DNA of 13,174 bases, taken from positions 1-13,174 of the forward strand of contig ONSE01000223.1 of NCBI GenBank assembly GCA_900320415.1, read 5' to 3'. The stretch is from an uncultured Eubacteriales bacterium. Lineage in GTDB: Bacteria; Bacillota; Clostridia; Oscillospirales; Acutalibacteraceae. Positions 1 to 8,275 of the stretch are shown piece by piece. A program made the translations under genes and the position numbers. The notes under the pieces are model-generated. The model was not told the DNA's origin and made no database searches. It was given only the letters and a program-made list of their open reading frames with translations. Positions within the stretch are counted from its first letter, which is position 1, and the number at the start of each line of letters is the position of its first letter.

Positions 1-1265
1 AGAGTGAAGATCAGAATAAGGGCGGTAAGCGGTTCCGTGAGGACTGACACGATCGTAACCAGCGGAGTAACTTTCTGAAAAAAGATAACGGCAACGGGAA
101 TCATCCAAAGGGCGGCGGACACGGATACGGAAATGAGACTGAACACAAAGCGGAAGGGCACCTGAAGCCACTTGGGTCGGAGTCGTTGGAGCCTGAAAAG
201 TCTGACGCAGAAGGAAAAGAGATGGTTAGCCCAGAGCACGATACCGAGCGTCGCGGTGAAGGACATGATGACACCCAAATCGCCGACAACGAAGGGATTG
301 AAAACAGAGAGCGCCAGCGCGGCAACGCCCATTGAATTGAGGCTGTCGCTTTTTCGGTGTATGACCATACCGCCGCAGGCGATGACCGTCATAATGCCTG
401 CCCGTATCACGGAACGTGAAAAGCCTGTCAGAAAGACAAATCCGATCACAATGGCAGCAACGGCAGCGGCGCGGAACAGCCTTTTTACACGCATGAGCTT
501 CAGAAGAAAGGCAATGAAGCCGCAGAGAATCGAGAGATGCATTCCCGAGACCACAATCAGGAAGGTGGTACCCGTCCGCGCGAAGTCATGACGCGCGCTT
601 TTGCTCAGCGCGTACTTGTCGCCAAGGAGAATCGCTTTGCAGAGGGACGCGCTGTTGCGGGGGAGTAGATCGTCGAGCGCTTTTCGGATTTCCTTTCGTG
701 CGCCGACGGCATATTGATAGAGAGAAAACTTTTTCTGTCCCGTCGCGCTGAGAGAAGAGGTCTTGTCCTGAGAGGCGGTGAAATAATACCCTTTGCTGAT
801 GAGGTTTTGATTGGTGTTTGTTTGCAGCGTCACCCGCCCCTCCACGCAGTCAAAGGAGGAAACCTCCGAGTCGGAGTACATCGTGAGGTAAAGCTTTATG
901 CATTCCTCTCTTCCGTCAACGGTTTCGGTCTGAAGCGGGATAATGAGGGTGTTTTGTGTCAGTTCAATTTCGTCGCAGACATATCCCTGAAAGGTTATTT
1001 CTTTTTCAGAATATTTATCAAGCAGAGGCAGGTAGTAAATATTCTGAAAGAGAAATAAAGCGGCGACGGCGGCAAATCCCGCCGCTCCGGCCAGAAGAAC
1101 AGTCCAGGCGTATTTCCGGCGGAAGAACGCCATCCCGGTTCCTGCGATGACAGACAGGATCGTCAGCGCGAGAAGCGCGATCAAAACGGCGTCGCAATAC
1201 AAATAAAAGGCGACCGTCAGTACGGACAGATAGGTTAATCCGATAGTACCAAACAGTCGCCTCAT
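1..1265 (-). CDS. comEC: ComEC/Rec2 DNA-uptake channel, N-terminal ~421 residues (cut by window edge)
   Basis: ComEC forms the inner-membrane channel that carries single-stranded DNA into the cell during transformation. The frame is open from an ATG at 1265 to the left edge. It has hydrophobic segments at about residues 5-45 and 55-74, then a soluble stretch (about 85-190) where the ComEC OB-fold/DUF4131 domain sits. The Competence domain follows: GDK at 215-217, SGMH at 240-243 (family usually SGLH), then LTGFSRSVIRAGIM and the stretch NPFVVGDLGVIMSF, all hallmark regions, with further membrane helices. The C-terminal part (usually including a metallo-beta-lactamase-like domain) would lie beyond base 1, so completeness cannot be judged. 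AGGAG sits 7 nt before the ATG and the start is 13 bp after the rex stop, so it is probably co-transcribed with rex. Family assignment is firm; whether this organism is transformable is unknown. Confidence 0.93.
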   Translation of the reverse strand, partial: MRRLFGTIGLTYLSVLTVAFYLYCDAVLIALLALTILSVIAGTGMAFFRRKYAWTVLLAGAAGFAAVAALFLFQNIYYLPLLDKYSEKEITFQGYVCDEIELTQNTLIIPLQTETVDGREECIKLYLTMYSDSEVSSFDCVEGRVTLQTNTNQNLISKGYYFTASQDKTSSLSATGQKKFSLYQYAVGARKEIRKALDDLLPRNSASLCKAILLGDKYALSKSARHDFARTGTTFLIVVSGMHLSILCGFIAFLLKLMRVKRLFRAAAVAAIVIGFVFLTGFSRSVIRAGIMTVIACGGMVIHRKSDSLNSMGVAALALSVFNPFVVGDLGVIMSFTATLGIVLWANHLFSFCVRLFRLQRLRPKWLQVPFRFVFSLISVSVSAALWMIPVAVIFFQKVTPLVTIVSVLTEPLTALILIFT

Positions 1266-1278
1266 CGTGTTGCTCCTA

Positions 1279-1914
1279 TTAATTGAGGTTGTTCATTTTA
1301 TAGCAAAGCGTCATCAGCATATCGCTCAGATGGACGTTTTCGACAACCGCGTCGCTGTATTTCCGGGTGATGTCATAGTGGCTGAAATTCCAGAAGCTCC
1401 TGATACCGAGGGAATAGAGCTGATCCAGCACAGGCTCGACCGCGTCCTTTGGAATGCAGAGGATCGCGGTGTCGGTTCTGTGATCACGGCAAAACTCCTC
1501 CAGTTCACTGTCAGGGCGGATGGTCATGTCGCCGATCGGCAGTCCGACCTTGTTCTCGTCCCTGTCAAAGCAGGCGATCAGTTCGAAGCCCAGCTTCTCA
1601 AAGGAAAGGTGGTTTGCCAGAGCGGAGCCGAAGTTTCCGGCGCCGATCAGGATCGCCTGATAGCCGTTGTTCAGTCCGAGGATCTTTTTGATCTCCTCCT
1701 TGAGCTGCCGCACACTGTAGCCGTAGCCCTGCTGACCGAAGCCGCCGAAGCAGTTGAGATCCTGCCGCACCTGAGAAGCGGTCACATTCATGATCTGCGC
1801 GAGGTTGGTGGAGGAAATCCGCTCCACGTGCTGCTCGTCAAGCTCAGATAAAAAGCGGTAATATCTCGGCAAACGTCTGATGACCGACATAGATATCCTG
1901 TCACTTTTCGACAT
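1279..1914 (-). CDS. rex: Redox-sensing transcriptional repressor Rex
   Basis: Rex is a homodimeric repressor that binds DNA when NAD+ is high and releases it when NADH rises; in Firmicutes it controls fermentation and NADH-oxidising genes. The 211-residue product has the usual size. Residues 1-80 are the winged helix, with VIRRLPRYYRFL at 11-22 and the recognition region TASQVRQDLNCFGGFGQQGYGY at 45-66. A Rossmann fold follows with GAGNFG at 91-96 and D117 after strand 2, the position that favours NAD(H) over NADP(H). Near the C-terminus lies FWNFSHYD, where many Rex proteins have NFAP. The Shine-Dalgarno AAAGGAG is about 12 nt from the chosen ATG, longer than ideal; Met9 is a less likely alternative start. 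The gene sits 36 bp after icd and 13 bp before comEC, with no terminator between, so it is probably expressed from the acn promoter. Confidence 0.96.
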   Translation of the reverse strand: MSKSDRISMSVIRRLPRYYRFLSELDEQHVERISSTNLAQIMNVTASQVRQDLNCFGGFGQQGYGYSVRQLKEEIKKILGLNNGYQAILIGAGNFGSALANHLSFEKLGFELIACFDRDENKVGLPIGDMTIRPDSELEEFCRDHRTDTAILCIPKDAVEPVLDQLYSLGIRSFWNFSHYDITRKYSDAVVENVHLSDMLMTLCYKMNNLN

Positions 1915-1950
1915 TACGCACTCATTCTCCTTTGCCGATGAATTGAAAGG

Positions 1951-3159
1951 TTACAGGGAAGCCGCCAGACGCTCGTTGACAGCCTGCAGGAATTCCTCGG
2001 TGTTGACCTTGGTCTTGTTTTCCAGGGAGGAAATCAGATAGAGGTCGCCCGTCATAATACCGTCCTCAATGGTCTGAATGGTGGCGGCCTCGAGCTTGTC
2101 GGCAAATGCCATCAGGTCAGGCAGCTTGTCGAGCTCGCCGCGCTTTCTGAGCGCGCCTGTCCACGCGAAGAGGGTCGCGACGGAGTTGGTGGAGGTCTCC
2201 TCGCCCTTGAGGTACTTGTAGTAGTGGCGCTGAACGGTGCCGTGTGCCGCCTCAAACTCGTAGATACCGTCGGGAGATACCAGAACGCTGGTCATCATCG
2301 CGAGGGAGCCGAACGCGGTGGCGATCATGTCGCTCATCACGTCGCCGTCGTAGTTTTTGCACGCCCACATATAGCCGCCGTTGCTTCTGATAACACGCGC
2401 GACAGCGTCGTCGATCAGGGTGTAGAAGTACTCGATGCCCGCGTCTGCGAACTTGTCCTTGTACTCGTTCTCAAAGATCTCCGCGAAGATATCCTTGAAG
2501 CGGTGATCATAGGTCTTGCTGATGGTGTCCTTTGTGGCGAACCAGACGTCGAGCTTCTGGTCGAGCGCGTAGTTAAAGCAGGAACGCGCGAAGGAGGAGA
2601 TGCTCTTGTCGATGTTGTGCATACCCTGGATCACGCCGTCGGATTTGAAGTCGAAGATCAGGCTTCTCTCCTCGGTGCCGTCGGGCTTGGTGACGCAAAG
2701 CTCCGCCTTGCTGCCGCCCTCCACGCGCATCTCCGTGTTTTTGTAGACGTCGCCGTAGGCGTGACGCGCGATGCAGATGGGCTTTGTCCAGGTGGGAATG
2801 TAGGGGGTAACGCCCTTCACGAGGATGGGACTTCTGAAGACGGTGCCGTCCAGAATCGCTCTGATGGTGCCGTTGGGGGATTTCCACATACTCTTGAGGT
2901 TGTATTCGGGCATTCTCGCCGCGTTGGGAGTGATGGTCGCGCACTTGACCGCGACGCCGTATTTCTTGGTCGCCATGGCGGAATCGATGGTGACCTGGTC
3001 GTCGGTCTCGTTTCTGTGGACCAGACCGAGGTCATAGTACTCGGTTTTGAGGTCAACGTAGGGAGTGATCAGGATATCCTTGATTTCCTGCCAGATGATT
3101 CTGGTCATTTCGTCGCCGTCCATCTCAACGAGCGGCGTAATCATTTTAATCTTTTCCAT
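1951..3159 (-). CDS. icd: NADP-dependent isocitrate dehydrogenase (eukaryotic-type homodimer)
   Basis: It oxidises isocitrate to 2-oxoglutarate and CO2 with NADP+, feeding glutamate synthesis and NADPH supply in the cytosol. The 402-residue protein aligns without gaps over its first part with the numbering of human IDH1: KCATITP at 72-78, KSPNGTIR at 93-100, and substrate arginines R100, R109 and R132 (in RHAYGD). Further on lie the metal-binding YDGDVMSD region and AAHGTVQRHY, whose Arg-His pair matches the NADP 2'-phosphate contacts of this subfamily. It is therefore the type II (IDH1/2-like) class rather than the E. coli-like class. The ATG shares one base with the acn stop (TGATG), and AAAGGAG lies 8 nt upstream inside the end of acn, so translation is probably coupled. 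Product and cofactor assignment are strong. Confidence 0.97.
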   Translation of the reverse strand: MEKIKMITPLVEMDGDEMTRIIWQEIKDILITPYVDLKTEYYDLGLVHRNETDDQVTIDSAMATKKYGVAVKCATITPNAARMPEYNLKSMWKSPNGTIRAILDGTVFRSPILVKGVTPYIPTWTKPICIARHAYGDVYKNTEMRVEGGSKAELCVTKPDGTEERSLIFDFKSDGVIQGMHNIDKSISSFARSCFNYALDQKLDVWFATKDTISKTYDHRFKDIFAEIFENEYKDKFADAGIEYFYTLIDDAVARVIRSNGGYMWACKNYDGDVMSDMIATAFGSLAMMTSVLVSPDGIYEFEAAHGTVQRHYYKYLKGEETSTNSVATLFAWTGALRKRGELDKLPDLMAFADKLEAATIQTIEDGIMTGDLYLISSLENKTKVNTEEFLQAVNERLAASL

Positions 3160-5090
3160 CAGCTGTTCTCCTTTGTATAGTCAAGCAGTCCGCCCGCGAG
3201 GATGATCGCTCTGGTGCGGTCGGAAAGATCGCAGTCTGCCTTGAAGGTCGCGCCTGTGGTCTGGTTGACGACGGTGACGTCGCCGCCCGCGGCAATTTCC
3301 TTCTTGACGTCGGGGAGGGCGAGCATATCGCCGAGCTTGATCTTGTCGTAGTCCGCCGCGTCCTTGAAGGTGAGGGGGAGGATACCCGCGTTGATCAGGT
3401 TGCTCTTGTGGATTCTCGCGAAGCTCTTCACGAGAACCGCCTTCACGCCGAGGAAGAGGGGCGCGAGAGCGGCGTGCTCACGGGACGAGCCCTGACCGTA
3501 GTTTTCGCCGCCGACGATGATGCTCTTGCCGAGCATCTTGGCTCTGGCTGGGAACTCCTTGTCACATACGGTGAAGCAGTGCTCGGAGATTTTCGGAATA
3601 TTGGAGCGCAGGGGGAGGATCTTGGCGCCCGCGGGCATGATGTGATCGGTGGTGATATTGTCGCCGACCTTGAGGGAGCAGGAGGCTTCGATCGCGTCAG
3701 CGAGAGGACTTGTCGCGGGATATTCCTTGATGTTGGGACCTCTGAGGATCTCGACGCTGTCCATCTCCTCCACGGGGGCGGGATCGATAACCATATTGTC
3801 GTTGATGAGGAACTTCTCGGGCAGCTCGATGTCAGCCGCCTCGCCGAGGCATCTCGGGTCGGTGAAAACGCCCTTGAGAGCGGAAACCGCGGCGGTCTCG
3901 GGAGAAACGAGGTAGATCTGTCCGTCGGCTGTGCCGCTTCTTCCCTCAAAGTTGCGGTTGAAGGTTCTCAGGGAAACGCCCTTGCTGTTGGGGGACTGGC
4001 CCATACCGATGCAGGGACCGCAGGCGCTCTCGAGAATTCTCGCGCCCGCCGCGATCATGTCGCCCAGCGCGCCGTTGAGGGCAAGCATATTGAATACCTG
4101 CTTGCTGCCGGGCGCGATGGCGAGGGAGACGTTGTCCGCAACCTTTTTGCCCTTGAGAATGTGCGCCACGCGCATCATATCGAGATAGCTGGAGTTGGTG
4201 CAGGAGCCGATACAAACCTGATCGACGGTCTTGCCCTCCAGCTCTTTGATGGTCTTGATGTTGTCGGGGGAGTGGGGGCACGCCGCCAGCGGCTCGAGCT
4301 CGCTGAGGTTGATCTCAATGACCTCGTCGTAAACCGCGTCAGCGTCCGCGCTCAGCTCGGTGTAATCCTCCCCGCGGTCCTGTGCCTTGAGGAACGCCTT
4401 TGTGATTTCATCGGAGGGGAAGACGGAGGTGGTAGCGCCCAGCTCCGCGCCCATGTTGGTGATGGTGGCTCTCTCGGGAACCGTGAGGGTCTTGACGCCC
4501 TCGCCGCCGTACTCGACAATCTTGCCGACGCCGCCCTTGACGCTCATGACCTTGAGCACCGCGAGGATGATGTCCTTCGCGGAAACCCAGGGAGAGAGCT
4601 TGCCGGTCAGGTTGACCCTTACCATCTTGGGCATGGTGATGTAGTATGCGCCGCCGCCCATCGCGACCGCGACGTCAAGACCGCCCGCGCCGATCGCGAG
4701 CATACCGATACCGCCGCCGGTGGGGGTGTGGCTGTCGGAGCCGATCAAAGTCTTGCCGGGCTTGCCGAAGCGCTCAAGGTGTACCTGGTGGCAGATGCCG
4801 TTGCCGGGACGGGAGAAATAGATACCGTGCTTCTTGCACACCGACTGGATAAATCTGTGGTCGTCGGCGTTCTCAAAGCCTGTCTGCAGTGTATTGTGGT
4901 CAATGTAGGCAACGCTCTTTTCGGTCTTGACTCTGGGAATGCCCATCGCCTCGTACTCGATGTAAGCCATCGTGCCTGTCGCGTCCTGGGTGAGGGTCTG
5001 GTCGATTCTCAGACCGATGTCGCTGCCGACCTTCATCTCGCCGCTCACCAGATGCGCCTGAATAATTTTCTGTGCAATTGTTAAGCCCAT
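3159..5090 (-). CDS. acn: Aconitate hydratase (Aquifex-type, 4Fe-4S)
   Basis: Aconitase interconverts citrate and isocitrate through a [4Fe-4S] cluster. The 643-residue product is shorter than the roughly 890-residue AcnA type and fits the compact Aquifex-type family. Cluster cysteines are visible as GSCTNSS (C297) and CGPC (C357, C360), with the same CxxC spacing as other aconitases; the substrate-binding region GSDSHTPTGGG is near the N-terminus and the swivel domain carries GGENYGQGSSREH. The reading frame stays open to 5255, but I chose the ATG at 5090: GGAGG lies 7 nt upstream, family homology starts at MGLTIAQKII, and the -10/-35 promoter lies inside the would-be extension. It is the first gene of the acn-icd-rex-comEC run. 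No citrate synthase gene is in view. Oxygen-labile cluster chemistry is compatible with an anaerobe. Confidence 0.96.
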   Translation of the reverse strand: MGLTIAQKIIQAHLVSGEMKVGSDIGLRIDQTLTQDATGTMAYIEYEAMGIPRVKTEKSVAYIDHNTLQTGFENADDHRFIQSVCKKHGIYFSRPGNGICHQVHLERFGKPGKTLIGSDSHTPTGGGIGMLAIGAGGLDVAVAMGGGAYYITMPKMVRVNLTGKLSPWVSAKDIILAVLKVMSVKGGVGKIVEYGGEGVKTLTVPERATITNMGAELGATTSVFPSDEITKAFLKAQDRGEDYTELSADADAVYDEVIEINLSELEPLAACPHSPDNIKTIKELEGKTVDQVCIGSCTNSSYLDMMRVAHILKGKKVADNVSLAIAPGSKQVFNMLALNGALGDMIAAGARILESACGPCIGMGQSPNSKGVSLRTFNRNFEGRSGTADGQIYLVSPETAAVSALKGVFTDPRCLGEAADIELPEKFLINDNMVIDPAPVEEMDSVEILRGPNIKEYPATSPLADAIEASCSLKVGDNITTDHIMPAGAKILPLRSNIPKISEHCFTVCDKEFPARAKMLGKSIIVGGENYGQGSSREHAALAPLFLGVKAVLVKSFARIHKSNLINAGILPLTFKDAADYDKIKLGDMLALPDVKKEIAAGGDVTVVNQTTGATFKADCDLSDRTRAIILAGGLLDYTKENS

Positions 5091-5156
5091 AGTGATACCT
5101 CCGTGTAGAGTGGATTTGTCAAAATGAAAAAATACTATTATTTCCATTTTAAACAC

Positions 5157-5192
5157 TGCATTCATTATATAACAATCCGCGGTTCTTGTAAA
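5157..5192 (-). promoter_or_regulatory. Sigma-A-type promoter of the acn-icd-rex-comEC operon
   Basis: On the minus strand TTTACA (5187-5192) is separated by exactly 17 bp from a perfect TATAAT (5164-5169), giving a predicted transcription start near 5157 and a leader of about 67 nt before the acn ATG. The -10 is preceded by TTGTTA, which resembles one half of a Rex operator. A perfect dyad (5190-5206) overlaps the -35 box. Seen directly; the transcription start itself is inferred. Confidence 0.85.
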
Positions 5193-5206
5193 GGAAAAAT
5201 TCCTTT
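5190..5206. promoter_or_regulatory. Candidate operator: 7-bp-arm dyad overlapping the acn -35 box
   Basis: AAAGGAA-AAA-TTCCTTT is a perfect inverted repeat with a 3-bp centre that covers three bases of the acn -35 hexamer and extends upstream. As a hairpin it would have a 3-nt loop, no run of T and lie outside the predicted transcript, so a protein-binding site fits better than an RNA structure. It does not match the clostridial Rex consensus (TTGTTAA-N4-TTAACAA) or the CcpC pattern (ATAA-N7-TTAT). The binding protein is unknown. Confidence 0.45.
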
Positions 5207-5214
5207 TCTTGCAT

Positions 5215-5229
5215 AAAAAGCCGCTTTTT
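5215..5229. repeat. Short palindrome AAAAAGC-C-GCTTTTT in the acn/typA divergent region
   Basis: Two 7-bp arms flank a single base. With a 1-nt centre it cannot form a normal hairpin, so it would act, if at all, as a dyad in duplex DNA. It lies upstream of the acn -35 and about 70 bp upstream of the typA -35. It may be chance in an AT-rich spacer. Confidence 0.3.
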
Positions 5230-5297
5230 CGGGTGGCATTGGGGAATTGTAGCAAAAAAGTATTCTGTATTGTACAAAAGGTGATGGATTTTTTTAG

Positions 5298-5326
5298 TTG
5301 AATTCCTACTGCACGGGTGGTATAAT
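5298..5326 (+). promoter_or_regulatory. Sigma-A-type promoter of typA
   Basis: TTGAAT (5298-5303), a 17-bp spacer, then a perfect TATAAT (5321-5326). The predicted start near 5333 leaves a leader of about 30 nt before the typA ATG. It is divergent from the acn promoter, with roughly 105 bp between the two -35 boxes. Confidence 0.85.
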
Positions 5327-5363
5327 TATTCCGTATTATATATCGAAAAATGGAGTAATCAGC

Positions 5364-7180
<1,817 letters not shown>

Positions 7181-7184
<4 letters not shown>

Positions 7185-8074
7185 GTTATGTAATATTGGA
7201 TTTGGAGTGGAACGCGTCGTTTTCCAAAAAGCTACGTAAATTTGTCAATGAGATCATCGAGTTCGGCGCGGTCAGGCTCGATGAGAATTATGAGATCACC
7301 GACACCTTCTCGGTGATGGTAAAGCCGAAGATCGGCAAAAGGCTGAACGGCAAGGTCAAGCAGCTCACGAAAATTTCCATACAGGAATTAAAAGAAAAGG
7401 GCGTCGGGTTTCTGACGGCGGCGGAGCGGTTTTCGGAGTTCCTCGGAGACAGCACCCTCCTGACGTGGGGCACCTCCGACATCCACGCTCTTTTTGAGAA
7501 CTACACCTACTACACGGGAGATTATCACATCCCGTTCCTCACGTCCTATTGTGATTTGCAGGAATACTGCATGAAGGCGCTCGACTGCTACGACGAGGGC
7601 AACCAGATGGGACTCGGCGCCTGCGCGGCGATGCTGGGGCTCAGCTTTTCCGAGGAGGAGCAGCACCGCGCCTATGCCGACGCGTACCTGAGCCAGAAAT
7701 GCCTGACGGCGGTGGCTGACAGGATGCCGCTGTCAGAGTGTGTGCTGCGCGCGGACGAAGAGGTGTTCTACGACCGCATGAACTTCAAAAACTACTTTAT
7801 CACCGACATCAACTCCCCCGACATCAGCAGGGGCGACCTTCGTTTCCGCTGCGACAAATGCGGAAAGCCTGTGCGCCGCGTGAAAAAGTGGAGGCTCCAC
7901 AACAAGAGCTTTTCCGCGGAGTTCTGCTGCAAGAACTGCGGCAGAAGGTTCATCGGCAGGGTTTCCTTCAAAAAGAAATTCGACGGGGTGAAGGTGAACA
8001 AGCGGATCGTGGAGATCGTTGCCAAGGCGGACAAGGCAAAGAAGGCACAGCAAACAGAATCAGTGACGGAATAG
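7181..8074 (+). CDS. DEDDh 3'-5' exonuclease (ERI1/KapD-like) with C-terminal zinc ribbon
   Basis: A 297-residue protein with an N-terminal DnaQ-like 3'-5' exonuclease fold. All five catalytic residues of the DEDDh class are visible: D7 and E9 (DLEWN, Exo I), D100 (TWGTSDIHAL, Exo II), H162 and D167 (HRAYAD, Exo III). The DLEWN and WGTSD forms resemble the ERI1/KapD branch, which mostly acts on RNA 3' ends, more than the polymerase proofreading branch. After a linker, CDKC (224-227) and CKNC (250-253) form a probable zinc ribbon in a basic region with several Lys/Arg, a likely nucleic-acid contact; a lysine-rich tail follows. The start ATG overlaps the typA stop by four bases (ATGA), and the intrinsic terminator begins right after the stop. 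Enzymatic class is strong; substrate is unknown. RNA processing near the ribosome is inference from the typA link. Confidence 0.88.
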
Positions 8075-8105
8075 ACAAGGCGGTTCTCCGCCTTGTTTTC
8101 TTTTT
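8075..8105 (+). terminator. Intrinsic terminator of the typA-exonuclease operon
   Basis: A perfect 9-bp stem, ACAAGGCGG / CCGCCTTGT, with a TTCT loop is followed by TTTTCTTTTT. It starts one base after the exonuclease stop codon. Confidence 0.93.
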
Positions 8106-8275
8106 GACAGAATACCATCACAAAAAAACCTGAAAATCACCGTGTTTTTTCAAGCTGATTTCATACAGTTTTCACTTTTGGGCATTATCATAATGACAAC
8201 ATCAAAAACAACAGCGCGATACGAAAACCGCAAGGGATTTCGCATCCGCTGCCCAAGAATATGGAGGTTATTATT
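8106..8275 (+). promoter_or_regulatory. htrA upstream region with a leader stem-loop
   Basis: This 170-bp spacer is relatively AT-rich. No strong -35/-10 pair is visible; CATAAT at 8189-8194 is a weak -10 candidate with no good -35. Between 8216 and 8249 an imperfect hairpin can form: GCGATACGAAA (8216-8226) pairs with TTTCGCATCCGC (8238-8249) with one bulge and one mismatch. It stops about 14 nt before the GGAGG (8263-8267) that serves htrA, so it does not cover the ribosome site. Function is unproven. Confidence 0.35.

Noticed and set aside
172..591. Plus-strand open frames over 1-1150
   Set aside because: The minus strand here is continuously open and reads as ComEC with conserved motifs, so the plus-strand frames are noise.
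2224..3180. 318-codon open frame on the plus strand across icd
   Set aside because: Antisense shadow of icd with no ribosome site or domain of its own.
3408..5084. 558-codon open frame on the plus strand across acn
   Set aside because: It is exactly antisense to a gene with clear aconitase motifs; the long frame comes from GC-rich codon bias. Its translation is rich in Ala, Val, Asp and Gly with no recognisable domain.
5091..5255. N-terminal extension of aconitase to 5255
   Set aside because: It would contain the promoter and the GGAGG ribosome site, and the added residues do not resemble the family.
5298..5363. Upstream TTG start for typA
   Set aside because: The TTG is part of the -35 hexamer; the ATG at 5364 has a ribosome site and matches the family start.
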